Assembly (NCBI RefSeq): GCF_000145235.1
Contig: NC_014391.1
Location: 3,542,001-3,606,000, forward strand
Direction of reading: 5' to 3'
Source of the DNA: Micromonospora aurantiaca ATCC 27029
GTDB lineage: Bacteria; Actinomycetota; Actinomycetes; Mycobacteriales; Micromonosporaceae
DNA: 64,000 bases
Part shown: in pieces, positions 41,063-48,715 of the stretch
Layout of the letters: the number at the start of each line of letters is the position of its first letter
Numbering within the stretch: the first letter of the stretch is position 1
The notes under the pieces: generated by a model
What the model was told of the DNA's origin: nothing
Databases searched by the model: none
Seen by the model: only the letters and a program-made list of their open reading frames with translations
Made by a program: the position numbers and the translations under genes

Positions 41063-41590
41063 ATGACCGCTCAAGCCCTCGCCGGGGCGCTCGCCGACGA
41101 GCGCCGCCGGACCGTGTTCGCCGCGATCGTGCTCGGCGCCCGGGACGTGCCGGCCGTGGTGGCCCGTACCGGCCTGCCCGCCCGCGACGCCGCAGTGGCC
41201 GTCCGCCGTCTCACCGACGCCGGGGTGCTCACCGACGACGGGGACGGGCTGCGGGTCGACGCCGGGCGGCTGCGCGAGTTCGCGCGGGCCGGTGCGGCAT
41301 CCCCGGCGGCGCCGGCCGCGAACCCGCGCGAGACGATCCTGCGCACGTTCCTGCGCGACGGCGCGCTGACCCGGCTGCCCGCGCAGCGGGGGCGCCGCCG
41401 CGTGCTGCTGGAGCACATCACCGAACGCACCTTCGAACCCGGGCGGCGCTACCCGGAACGGGAGGTGGACGACGCGCTGCGCCGCTGGTGCGAGGGCGGC
41501 GACGCGGACCACGTGACGCTGCGCCGCTACCTGATCGACGACATGCTGCTCACCCGCGAGCAGGGCGTCTACTGGCGGACCGGCCCGTGA
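41063..41590 (+). CDS. DUF2087 transcriptional-regulator-like protein
   Basis: The 175-residue product has an N-terminal ArsR-like winged helix (residues 3-65: LAGALADERRRTVFAAIVLGAR...RRLTDAGVL) and a C-terminal DUF2087 domain with LRTFLRDGALTRLPAQRGRR then YPEREVDDALRRW and LRRYLIDDMLLTRE. Such proteins are thought to be transcription factors. Its TGA overlaps the GTG of the next GNAT gene, so the two are translationally coupled. Confidence 0.85.
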   Translation: MTAQALAGALADERRRTVFAAIVLGARDVPAVVARTGLPARDAAVAVRRLTDAGVLTDDGDGLRVDAGRLREFARAGAASPAAPAANPRETILRTFLRDGALTRLPAQRGRRRVLLEHITERTFEPGRRYPEREVDDALRRWCEGGDADHVTLRRYLIDDMLLTREQGVYWRTGP

Positions 41591-42096
41591 CGGGCTGGAG
41601 CACGCAGGTCGTGCGCCCGGACGGGCCGGACGCGGCGCTGATGCTGCGCGAGTACATGGCGGAGATGGTGCGCCGCTGGTACGGCCGTCCGGAGCGGCCC
41701 GGCGAGGTGGACGCCGCGCTGGCCGAGGACCCGAGCGACGACCTGGCCCCTCCCACCGGGCTGCTGGTGCTCGCCCGCCACGAGGGGCGGCTCGCCGGGT
41801 GCGCCGGGCTGAGGTGGCAGCCGGACTGGGCCGAGCTGACCCGGGTGTACGTGCGCCCGGAGCACCGGGGCGCCGGGGGCGGGGCGGCGCTGATCGCCGC
41901 GATCGAGGCGTACGCGACCGGCGGCGGGGCGACGCGGATCCGGCTGGACACCCGCTCCGACCTGGTCGAGGCGCGTGCCCTGTACGCCCGGCACGGCTAC
42001 CGGGAGATCCCCGCGTTCACCAGCGGCCCGTACGCGCAGCACTGGTTCGAGAAGGCGCTCGCGGGACGAGTTGACGACGCGGCGCAGGCGCGCTAA
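41587..42096 (+). CDS. GNAT family N-acetyltransferase coupled to DUF2087 gene
   Basis: The 169-residue product carries the acetyl-CoA-binding stretch VYVRPEHRGAGGGAALIAAIE near residues 88-108 and SDLVEARALYARHGYREI near 126-143. The GTG start at 41587 sits in a GTGA overlap with the DUF2087 stop. The last codons of this gene contain the promoter of hsp20: its TAA stop is the start of the TAAAAC -10 box. The substrate is unknown. Confidence 0.85.
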   Translation: MTGWSTQVVRPDGPDAALMLREYMAEMVRRWYGRPERPGEVDAALAEDPSDDLAPPTGLLVLARHEGRLAGCAGLRWQPDWAELTRVYVRPEHRGAGGGAALIAAIEAYATGGGATRIRLDTRSDLVEARALYARHGYREIPAFTSGPYAQHWFEKALAGRVDDAAQAR

Positions 42097-42099
42097 AAC
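42071..42099 (+). promoter_or_regulatory. Promoter of hsp20
   Basis: TTGACG (42071-42076), 17 nt, TAAAAC (42094-42099). It lies inside the 3' end of the upstream GNAT gene. The predicted start of transcription, near 42106, is directly followed by the HspR operator. Confidence 0.75.
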
Positions 42100-42110
42100 A
42101 GAACCAGGAA

Positions 42111-42131
42111 CTTGAGTCACCCGGACTCAAC
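42111..42131. promoter_or_regulatory. HspR operator (HAIR element)
   Basis: CTTGAGT, 7 nt, ACTCAAC matches the HspR-associated inverted repeat consensus CTTGAGT-N7-ACTCAAG at 13 of 14 positions. An additional CTTGAG follows at 42131-42136, giving a third half-site. HspR with DnaK represses such genes until heat shock. Confidence 0.88.
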
Positions 42132-42170
42132 TTGAGACCTTGGGTCAGGAGAACCGAGGAGGCAAGAGTC

Positions 42171-42605
42171 ATGTTGATGCGTACCGACCCGTTCCGCGAG
42201 ATCGACCGGATCGCCGAGCAGTTCTTCGGCACCACCGCCCGGCCCGCCGTGATGCACCTCGACGCGTACCGCGACGGTGACCACTTCTACGCGGCGTTCG
42301 ACCTGCCCGGCGTGGACCCGGACAGCATCGACTGCACCGTCGAGCGCAACGTGCTGACCGTCCGCGCCGAGCGCCGCCGTCCCACCGGCGAGAACGTGGA
42401 GCTGGTCGCTGCCGAGCGTCCGATGGGCACGTTCACCCGGCAGCTGTTCCTGGGCGACACGCTCGACACCGACCGGCTGGAGGCCGGCTACGACAACGGC
42501 GTGCTGACGCTGCGCATCCCGATCGCCGAGCGCGCCAAGCCGCGCCGGATCACTGTGAGCACGCCCGCCGAGAGCAACGGCCACCGTCAGCTCACCACCG
42601 CCTGA
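42171..42605 (+). CDS. hsp20: Hsp20/alpha-crystallin small heat-shock protein
   Basis: The 144-residue product has a short N-terminus (MRTDPFREIDRIAEQFFG), an alpha-crystallin domain (about 27-120: DGDHFYAAFDLPGVDPDSI...NVLTVRAERR) and the C-terminal GVLTLRIPIAERAKPRRI with the I-x-I-like anchor. Small heat-shock proteins hold unfolding proteins for refolding by DnaK. GAGGAGG is about 8 nt before ATG 42171. It resembles the 18-kDa antigen/Hsp18 group that HspR controls in actinobacteria. Confidence 0.93.
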   Translation: MLMRTDPFREIDRIAEQFFGTTARPAVMHLDAYRDGDHFYAAFDLPGVDPDSIDCTVERNVLTVRAERRRPTGENVELVAAERPMGTFTRQLFLGDTLDTDRLEAGYDNGVLTLRIPIAERAKPRRITVSTPAESNGHRQLTTA

Positions 42606-42623
42606 GCACGTCACGCCCGAAGC

Positions 42624-42652
42624 GGGGGAGGCCGGAGCGCCGGCCGACCCCC
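42624..42652 (+). terminator. Terminator hairpin after hsp20
   Basis: GGGGG and GGCCGG pair with CCGGCC and CCCCC across a 4-nt loop with a small internal bulge, 19 nt after the hsp20 stop. A short TT follows. Confidence 0.55.
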
Positions 42653-42717
42653 TTCGGCGTACCGGCGGTCAGCGCGCCCCGTCGCCAAACACCCCGCCGG
42701 CTGAGAACCTTTCTCAC

Positions 42718-43707
42718 ATGCTTCGCCCCGAGGTGCTGCCCCGCGCCCGCCCCGCCGCCCTGCCCGCCGGTCCGGCCGACGTCACCGAGGCGTGGCTGCG
42801 CAACCGGCGGCTGTCCGAGCACACCCGCGACGCGTACCGCCGCGACGTCACCGGATGGCTGACCTGGTGCGCCGAACAGGCAGTCGACCCGCTGCGGGCC
42901 ACCTTCCTCGACGTCAACACCTACGGCCGGGAACTGGAGTCCACACCCCGCGGCCGCGCCGGCCGTCCGCTCACCCCGGCCACCGTCGCGCGGCGGCTGT
43001 CCGCGCTGTCGAGCTGGTACGACTTCCTGGTCAAGCTGGGCGCGGTGCCCGCCAACCCGGTGTCGGCGGCGGACCGGCCGCGCGTCGACCGGGACCACTC
43101 CGCCACCGTCGGCCTGACCCCCGACGAGGTCGACGCGCTGATCGCCGCCGCCGAGGCCGACACCGGCCCGGCCGCCGCCCGCAACCGGGCCGCCGTCGCG
43201 CTGCTTGCCGACCTGGGGCTGCGGGTGGGGGAACTGGTCGCGCTGGACGTGTCCGACCTGGGCACGGAACGCGGTCACCGCAGCATCCGCTTCGTCGGCA
43301 AGGGCGGCAAGGTACGCCGGCGCGCGCTCACCCCGGGCACCGCGTACGCGGTCGACGCCTACCTGGCCGTACGGGCCGCCGCGCAGGGTGTCACGGTGCC
43401 GGAGCTGACCGGTCCGCTGCTGGTCACCGCCACCGGCGGCCGGTTGGACCGGCACGCCGTGTTCCGGCTGGTGCGCCGCCTCGCGCAGCGGGCCGGGATC
43501 GCCGCGTGGGCGAAGTTGTCGCCGCACTCGCTGCGTCACGCGTTCGCCACCACGGCCCGCTCCGAGGGGGTGCCGCTGGAGGACGTGCAGGACGCGATGG
43601 GGCACGCCGATCCGCGTACCACCCGCCGCTACGACCGGGACCGGCACAACCTGGACCGAGATCCGGCGTACGCGATCTGGGCGGCGCGGGCCCGCCGCCG
43701 CGGCTGA
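42718..43707 (+). CDS. Tyrosine recombinase/integrase (XerC/XerD-like)
   Basis: The 329-residue product has an N-terminal SAM-like core-binding domain (residues 22-112) and a catalytic domain with the full set R169 (LGLRVGE), K195 (VGKGGK), H270 and R273 (HSLRHAF), H296 (MGHADPRTT) and nucleophile Y305. It cuts and joins DNA through a 3'-phosphotyrosine. There is no excisionase, attachment-site repeat or tRNA nearby, and the flanks are ordinary chromosomal genes, so it may be an orphan or accessory recombinase rather than part of a live element. It is close in size to XerC/XerD (about 300). Confidence 0.88.
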   Translation: MLRPEVLPRARPAALPAGPADVTEAWLRNRRLSEHTRDAYRRDVTGWLTWCAEQAVDPLRATFLDVNTYGRELESTPRGRAGRPLTPATVARRLSALSSWYDFLVKLGAVPANPVSAADRPRVDRDHSATVGLTPDEVDALIAAAEADTGPAAARNRAAVALLADLGLRVGELVALDVSDLGTERGHRSIRFVGKGGKVRRRALTPGTAYAVDAYLAVRAAAQGVTVPELTGPLLVTATGGRLDRHAVFRLVRRLAQRAGIAAWAKLSPHSLRHAFATTARSEGVPLEDVQDAMGHADPRTTRRYDRDRHNLDRDPAYAIWAARARRRG

Positions 43708-43719
43708 TCGCCACCAGCC

Positions 43720-43755
43720 GCGCAGCGGGCCGCGGAGCACTGCGGCCCGCTGCGC
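43720..43755. terminator. Bidirectional terminator hairpin
   Basis: A perfect 14-bp stem (43720-43733 with 43742-43755) with an 8-nt loop lies between the recombinase gene and the convergent VOC gene. Confidence 0.65.
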
Positions 43756-43762
43756 CGACCGG

Positions 43763-44134
43763 TCAGCCCTGGGGGCGGGGGCAGAGGCAGAACGGCTGCC
43801 CGATCGGGTCGAGCAGCACGGTCCACCGCTCGCCGCCGGGCTGGAACTCGGGCCGGGTCGCGCCGGCCGCCACCAGGTCCTTCTCCGCGACCGCCACGTC
43901 GTCGACGTAGAGGTCCAGGTGGTAACGCTTGTCGCCGCTCTCGTCCGGCCACGCCGGCGGCGTGTAGCCGGGCACCAGGCCGAACCCGATCGCCGGGCCG
44001 TCCTTGACGATCATGGCGTACTCGGCCTCGCTGTGGGTTATCTCCCATCCCAGCGCCTTGGCGTAGAAGGCGGCGTGCGCGGCCGGGTCGGAGCTGTCGA
44101 TACTGATCATGGCGATGTCGGCATGAGCTGTCAT
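43763..44134 (-). CDS. VOC (glyoxalase/bleomycin-resistance fold) family protein
   Basis: The 123-residue product has the paired beta-alpha-beta-beta-beta modules of the VOC superfamily: AMISIDSSDPAAHAAFYAKALGWE at the start and YHLDLYVDDVAVAEKDLVAAGA near 70-91, ending in VLLDPIGQPFCLCP. Function may be glyoxalase-like catalysis or small-molecule binding. It stands alone. Confidence 0.85.
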   Translation of the reverse strand: MTAHADIAMISIDSSDPAAHAAFYAKALGWEITHSEAEYAMIVKDGPAIGFGLVPGYTPPAWPDESGDKRYHLDLYVDDVAVAEKDLVAAGATRPEFQPGGERWTVLLDPIGQPFCLCPRPQG

Positions 44135-44233
44135 GCGGACAGTCTGCCGCCGATGCCCGCCGTTTGCTGTCCGGTACGAGCGCGCGTCGCAACCGGCTGC
44201 GCGTCACCGTCCGGTTGCCTACCGTCGACAGTG

Positions 44234-44692
44234 ATGGGCAGGCAGCGGGAGTGGCACCACACGGCCCGGCGTCGCCGCCCGCTACGCGCGGGCGTGCTGA
44301 TCGCCGGTCTCGGCGTGGGCACCTGCCTGATCGGGGTGGCCGGGCTGGCGGCGTGGAACGCGCAGGTGGTGTTCCAGGCCGACGGGCCGGTGCGGGAGAC
44401 CGCCGACGGGTTCTTCCGCGACGTCGCGGCCGGTGACACCGACGCGGCGTACGAGCGGCTGTGCGCCGAGGCCCGGGGCAGGTGGAGCAAGTCGGGCTTC
44501 GGCAGTTGGGTTCGGACGCCTCCGCAGGTCAGCGGCTACGAGATCGTCGACGTGTCGGTGGCGACCCGATCGGGCCGGCCGCGCGGCACGGTGCTCGTGC
44601 GGATCAACCGGGACGGCGGCGGCAGCGAGGAGCGGGAGCTGCCTGTGGTGCCGGAGGGCGGCGGCTGGCGGGTGTGCGGAGACCCGTTCTGA
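44234..44692 (+). CDS. Single-pass membrane protein with a DUF4878/lumazine-like extracellular domain
   Basis: The 152-residue product has a basic N-terminus (MGRQREWHHTARRRRPLR), one hydrophobic helix (AGVLIAGLGVGTCLIGVAGLAA, residues 19-40) and a C-terminal domain starting VRETADGFFRDVAAGDTDAAY, the pattern of DUF4878-type domains anchored outside the membrane in actinobacteria. Function is unknown. ATG 44234 is chosen because the helix follows directly; longer in-frame extensions cross the VOC promoter. It is convergent with tdk (3 nt between stops). Confidence 0.7.
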   Translation: MGRQREWHHTARRRRPLRAGVLIAGLGVGTCLIGVAGLAAWNAQVVFQADGPVRETADGFFRDVAAGDTDAAYERLCAEARGRWSKSGFGSWVRTPPQVSGYEIVDVSVATRSGRPRGTVLVRINRDGGGSEERELPVVPEGGGWRVCGDPF

Positions 44693-44695
44693 CGC

Positions 44696-45409
44696 TCAGC
44701 CGCGCGGGCCGAGGTCCCCGGAGCGGTAGTGGCGCCGGCACAGCACCTGATAGCGCACGTCGGCGGTGTCCACGGTGTCGCCGATGACGACCTGCGCGCC
44801 CTCGCGGACCACCCGGCCGCCGACCACGCGGGCGTTGAGCAGCCCTTCCCGGCCGCACCAGCACAGCACCTCGACCTGGATGCGGGCCACCTCGTCGGCC
44901 AGTTCGAACAGCCGCTGCGCCGCGGGGAACAGGCAGGAGCGGAAGTCGGTCGCCAGGCCGAAGGCGTAGACGTCGACGTCGAACCGGTCGACCAGCTCGG
45001 CCATCTGCTCGATGTGTTCGAGGTTGTAGAACGAGGCCTCGTCGCAGATCAGGTAGTCCACGCGTACCCCCTCGGCCCACGCGTCGCGGACCAGGACGCG
45101 CAGGTCGAGGTCGTCGGTGACCTCGACGGCCTCGTGGGCCAGGCCGATGCGGGTGGTGACCTGCGGGCCCAGCGAGCGGTCGATGCGGGTGGTGACCAGG
45201 CCGCGGCGGCCCTGCCGGGCGTGGTTGTGGTTCATCTGCAACGCCATGGTGGACTTGCCGCAGTCCATCGGCCCCCAGAAGAACTTGAGCGCGGCGGCGT
45301 GCAGCGGCCGGCCGTCGACGCCGCGGGCGGCGGCGCAGCCGGCGGCCCGGTCGTCGCCGGGCCCCGGCAGGGGGCGGGCCAGGCAGGTGGGGGCGGCGTC
45401 GTCGGTCAC
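44696..45409 (-). CDS. tdk: Thymidine kinase (type II)
   Basis: The enzyme phosphorylates thymidine with ATP for nucleotide salvage. The 237-residue product contains the P-loop FFWGPMDCGKST (near residues 43-54), the DExx-type catalytic stretch YLICDEASFYN near 118-128, and the zinc region LCWCGREG with a second part LCRRHY near the C-terminus. The N-terminal 38 residues before the conserved ALKFF are longer than usual and low-complexity; GTG 45409 is the only plausible start before the P-loop, so the extension may be real. Confidence 0.92.
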   Translation of the reverse strand: MTDDAAPTCLARPLPGPGDDRAAGCAAARGVDGRPLHAAALKFFWGPMDCGKSTMALQMNHNHARQGRRGLVTTRIDRSLGPQVTTRIGLAHEAVEVTDDLDLRVLVRDAWAEGVRVDYLICDEASFYNLEHIEQMAELVDRFDVDVYAFGLATDFRSCLFPAAQRLFELADEVARIQVEVLCWCGREGLLNARVVGGRVVREGAQVVIGDTVDTADVRYQVLCRRHYRSGDLGPRG

Positions 45410-45476
45410 GTCGGGGCAGCCTAGTCCATCGACGCCGCCTGATCAGGCCCCCGATGATCCACGGGGGCGCGGCGGG

Positions 45477-46874
45477 TCAGAGCACCCGGGGCGGGGTGTT
45501 CCCGGCGGCGATGATGGCCCGGCGCATCGGCACGGCGGCCAGCAGCGCGAAGCCGACCACGAAGAAGATCAGCAGCGACACCAGGCCCACCCGGTACGAC
45601 GAGGTCAGCTGGAAGACCAGGCCGAACGCCAGCGGGCCGAGCCAGCTGGTGCCCTTGTCGCTGATCTCGTAGAAGCCGTAGTACTCGCCCTCCTTGCCGG
45701 CCGGGATGAGCTGGCTGAACAGCGACCGGCTCAGCGCCTGGCTGCCGCCGAGCACCAGGCCGATGCAGCCGCCGAGGATCATGAACGGCACGGGCGCCTC
45801 GGCCGGCAGCCGGAACGCGGCGATGATCACACCGGTCCAGAGCACCAGCGACAGCAGCACGGTCTTCCAGGCACCGATGCGTTTGGCGAGCGCGCCGAGG
45901 GCGAGCGCGCCGCCGAAGGCGAGGAACTGCACCAGCAGGATCGTCACGATCAGCGTGCTCTGCTCCAGCCGCAGTTCCTCGGTGCCGTACTGGCTGGCGA
46001 GGGTGATGACGGTCTGGATGCCGTCGTTGAAGACCAGGAACGCGAGCAGGAAGTACAGCGTCAGCGGGTACGTCTTGATCTCCCGCAGGGTGCGCCCGAG
46101 CTGCCGGAACCCGTCGGTGAGCACGTTGACGCCGCTGCCGCCCCGGCGGGCCGCCTCGGTCGGGTGTTCCCGCAGCCAGCGCAGCGGCACCAGGGTGAAC
46201 GCGGCCCACCACACGCCTGCGGAAACGATCGACCAGCGGGCCAGGTCCAGCGTGCGCTGGGCGTTGCCCTCCTCGCTGAGCATGGTGACCGCGACCAGGT
46301 TCAGCGCGAGCAGCAGGCCGCCGCCGAGGTAGCCGATGGCCCAGCCGCGGCTGGAGATGCCGTCGCGCTCGTCGGGACCGCCGAGTTGCGGCAGGAACGA
46401 GTTGTAGACGACCACGGCGGCGCCGAAGGAGATGTTCGCGATCAGGAACAGCGCGCCGCCGAGCAGGTAGCGCTCGCCGGTGACGAACGCGAACGCGATT
46501 GTCGCGCCGGCGCCGGTGAACGCCGCGGCGGCGAGCAGCCGCTTCTTGTGCGCCGACCGGTCGGCGATCGCGCCGATCACCGGCAGCACGAACACGGTGA
46601 GGAAGACCGACAGCGAGATCAGGTACGGGTAGAACGATCCGGCGGCGACCTTGATGCCCAGCGGGTACACCGCGCCGTCGCAGCTGTCCGCGCCCAGCTC
46701 GCAACCGGCGGCGAGTTCGGTGACCGTGGTGAGGAACGGCCCGAGGAAGACCGTGATGACTGTGGTCTGGAACGCGGAGTTCGCCCAGTCGTAGAAGTAC
46801 CAGCCGGTGCGCTCGCGGCGGGTGCTGCCCGGTCCGGCGGGGTCGGCGACGGCGGGGGTGACCGTATCGGCCAT
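45477..46874 (-). CDS. UMF1 (Atg22-like) MFS transporter
   Basis: The 465-residue product has about 12 helices and the UMF1 entry WYFYDWANSAFQTTVITVFLG near residues 24-44, plus LPVIGAIADRSAHKKRLL near 100-117. Related proteins (yeast Atg22) export amino acids; bacterial substrates are unknown. It is the second gene of a probable operon with the GDPD gene 20 nt upstream, hinting at transport of a polar small molecule such as a phosphodiester breakdown product (inference). Confidence 0.88.
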   Translation of the reverse strand: MADTVTPAVADPAGPGSTRRERTGWYFYDWANSAFQTTVITVFLGPFLTTVTELAAGCELGADSCDGAVYPLGIKVAAGSFYPYLISLSVFLTVFVLPVIGAIADRSAHKKRLLAAAAFTGAGATIAFAFVTGERYLLGGALFLIANISFGAAVVVYNSFLPQLGGPDERDGISSRGWAIGYLGGGLLLALNLVAVTMLSEEGNAQRTLDLARWSIVSAGVWWAAFTLVPLRWLREHPTEAARRGGSGVNVLTDGFRQLGRTLREIKTYPLTLYFLLAFLVFNDGIQTVITLASQYGTEELRLEQSTLIVTILLVQFLAFGGALALGALAKRIGAWKTVLLSLVLWTGVIIAAFRLPAEAPVPFMILGGCIGLVLGGSQALSRSLFSQLIPAGKEGEYYGFYEISDKGTSWLGPLAFGLVFQLTSSYRVGLVSLLIFFVVGFALLAAVPMRRAIIAAGNTPPRVL

Positions 46875-46894
46875 CGGGGGTCGTCCTCGGGGGC

Positions 46895-47662
46895 TCAGGC
46901 GGCCCAGTGGCCGCGACTGCGATAGACGTCACGGAGCACGCTGACGTGATCGGTCATGATGCCATCCACACCAAGATCAAGTAAGTGGTGCATCTGGGCG
47001 GGATCGTCGATCGTCCAGACGTGCACCTGCAACCCGATCCGGTGGCAGTACGCGAGGAACCGCCGGTCGGCCACCGGCACCCGCCCGAAGGCGACGGGCA
47101 CCTGCGCGGCCACCACCGACGGGGGCAGCCGTAGCGGCCGTCCGTGCAGCGAGGCCAGCCGCAGCCGGGCCACGCCGCGCATGCCGAGGCTGGTGGCGAC
47201 CTTCGGCCCGGCCAGCGCCCGCAGCCGGGCCAGCCGGGCGTCGCTGAACGAGGCGAGCAGCACCCGCCCGCCCGCGCGGACCCGGGTGACCGTGGCGACG
47301 GTGGGCGTCACGCCGCCGTCGGACTTCACGTCGATGTTGAACCGCACCTGCGGCCAGGCGCCGAGCACCTCGTCCAGGCGGGGCACCAGGGCGGCGCCGC
47401 CGACGCGTACCGAGGCCAGGTCGGCCCAGCGCAGATCCGCGATGCGACCCGGCTCGCCGGTGACCCGGCGCAGCGTCGGGTCGTGGAAGACCACCGGTAC
47501 GCCGTCGGCGGTGGCGTGCACGTCGGTCTCCACGTACCGGTAGCCCAGGGCGACGGCACGGGCGAACGCGGCGGCGGTGTTCTCGTCGCCGTCGGCCGCG
47601 CCGCCGCGGTGGGCGAACGCCAGCGGCGCGGGCGCGTCGAGGTAGCCGTGACGGGGCTGCAC
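46895..47662 (-). CDS. Glycerophosphodiester phosphodiesterase
   Basis: The 255-residue product has the GDPD signature AFAHRGGAADGDENTAAAF (residues 16-34; general-acid His, Glu of the metal site) and YVETDVHATADGVPVVFHD near 43-61. The enzyme hydrolyses deacylated phospholipids to sn-glycerol-3-phosphate and an alcohol. No signal peptide is present. It starts with GTG 47662 and lies 20 nt upstream of the UMF1 transporter gene in the same direction. Confidence 0.9.
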   Translation of the reverse strand: MQPRHGYLDAPAPLAFAHRGGAADGDENTAAAFARAVALGYRYVETDVHATADGVPVVFHDPTLRRVTGEPGRIADLRWADLASVRVGGAALVPRLDEVLGAWPQVRFNIDVKSDGGVTPTVATVTRVRAGGRVLLASFSDARLARLRALAGPKVATSLGMRGVARLRLASLHGRPLRLPPSVVAAQVPVAFGRVPVADRRFLAYCHRIGLQVHVWTIDDPAQMHHLLDLGVDGIMTDHVSVLRDVYRSRGHWAA

Positions 47663-47712
47663 GCGGGCAGTATGCCCGGCCCGGGTGGCGCAGACATGGC
47701 CGGGCGGTGAAA

Positions 47713-47746
47713 TTACCTATCGTTCCCCATCATCGCTAAGATAGGG
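47713..47746 (+). promoter_or_regulatory. Leaderless promoter with inverted repeat before the HTH gene
   Basis: TTACCT (47713-47718), 18 nt, TAAGAT (47737-47742), then 8 nt to ATG. CCTATC (47716-47721) and GATAGG (47740-47745) form a perfect inverted repeat spanning both boxes, so the HTH protein may repress itself. Confidence 0.6.
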
Positions 47747-47750
47747 TGCG

Positions 47751-48200
47751 ATGAGTAACGACATGTACTCGGTGGAGCAGGTCGCTGACCTGCTCGGCCT
47801 GCACGTGCGCACCGTGCGCGGCTACATCCGCTCCGGGCGGCTGCGGGCCACGCGGATCGGCAAGCAGTACCGGATCACCCGCGCGGACCTGGACGCGCTG
47901 ACCGGCCGGCCGGCGCCGCCCTCGGTGCCGGCGGCGGAGGTGTCGAGCGTCGTGCGGCTCGACGGCGTCGACCGGGCCGCCGTCGACCGGCTCGCCACGC
48001 TGGTGCTGGCCGGTGTGAACACCCACCACGACCCGGACCGTCCGCTGCGCGTGCAGACGGTCCACGACGAGGAGCGGCACCGCATGACCATCATGATCCT
48101 GGGCGATCTCACCGCCACCGCCGACCTGCTGCGCCTGCTCGACGGGGTGCTCGACGGCGGCAACGGCCTGCTCGGCGGCGGGGAGCACAGCCGTGGCTGA
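47751..48200 (+). CDS. MerR/excisionase-type helix-turn-helix protein
   Basis: The 149-residue product begins with a winged HTH of the excisionase (HTH_17) type: YSVEQVADLLGLHVRTVRGYIRSGRL, then ATRIGKQYRITRADLDAL. The C-terminal half (about residues 65-145) is an alpha/beta domain with HHDPDRPLRVQTVHDEERHRMTIMI and may sense a ligand or bind the next protein. Its end overlaps the DUF4180 start by 8 bp, so the two genes are coupled. The promoter looks self-regulated. Confidence 0.85.
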   Translation: MSNDMYSVEQVADLLGLHVRTVRGYIRSGRLRATRIGKQYRITRADLDALTGRPAPPSVPAAEVSSVVRLDGVDRAAVDRLATLVLAGVNTHHDPDRPLRVQTVHDEERHRMTIMILGDLTATADLLRLLDGVLDGGNGLLGGGEHSRG

Positions 48201-48561
48201 CCTGATGCAGGAGCGCGCCGGCGAGCAGGTGCTGGTCTGCGACCCGGACGGCCCGCCGATCGCCACCGAGCGCGACGCGCTGGACCTGATCGGCGCGGCG
48301 TTCCTCGGCGCGACTGTGGTCGCGGTGCCGGCCGAGCGGCTCGACCCCGACTTCTTCACGCTCGGCACCCGCTTCGCCGGCGACGTGATGCAGAAGTTCG
48401 TCAACTACCGGCTGCGCCTGGCGATCGTCGGTGACATCTCCGCCCACCTGGAGCGCAGCGACGCGTTGCGCGCGCTGGTGGCCGAGTCGAACCGGCACGA
48501 CCAGGTGTGGTTCGTCCCGGACCTGGCCGCACTCGACGACCGGCTGCGCACCACCCCCTGA
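48193..48561 (+). CDS. DUF4180 protein
   Basis: The 122-residue product matches the DUF4180 pattern: VLVCDPDGPPIATERDALDLIGAAF (residues 13-37), ERLDPDFFTLGTRFAGDVMQKFVNY (48-72) and LRLAIVGDIS. The family has no known function; it is a small alpha/beta protein often next to a DNA-binding gene. The GTG start at 48193 overlaps the HTH gene, suggesting a stoichiometric partnership. Confidence 0.82.
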   Translation: MADLMQERAGEQVLVCDPDGPPIATERDALDLIGAAFLGATVVAVPAERLDPDFFTLGTRFAGDVMQKFVNYRLRLAIVGDISAHLERSDALRALVAESNRHDQVWFVPDLAALDDRLRTTP

Positions 48562-48592
48562 CCCACCCTGCCCGCCCCGCCCTCGCCTCGCT

Positions 48593-48660
48593 GATCTTGC
48601 ACTTGCGGCCCCTCGTCGGGGGCGTTTGGCCGGGTTTGCCGGGGCACCAATTGCAAGATC
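48593..48660. repeat. GATC-ended imperfect intergenic hairpin
   Basis: GATCTTGCACTTG (48593-48605) pairs with CAATTGCAAGATC (48648-48660) with one mismatch around a 42-nt segment. The gap 48562-48715 has no gene. Confidence 0.62.
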
Positions 48661-48715
48661 GACGGCGGAGTAGCGGGCCGCGGGGTCGGGTCGGGTGCGG
48701 GCAGGGGGCGCCGGG

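Noticed and set aside
42718..43707. Tyrosine recombinase as evidence for an integrated mobile element
   Set aside because: No tRNA, direct repeats, excisionase, replication or phage genes flank it; neighbours are ordinary chromosomal genes on both sides.
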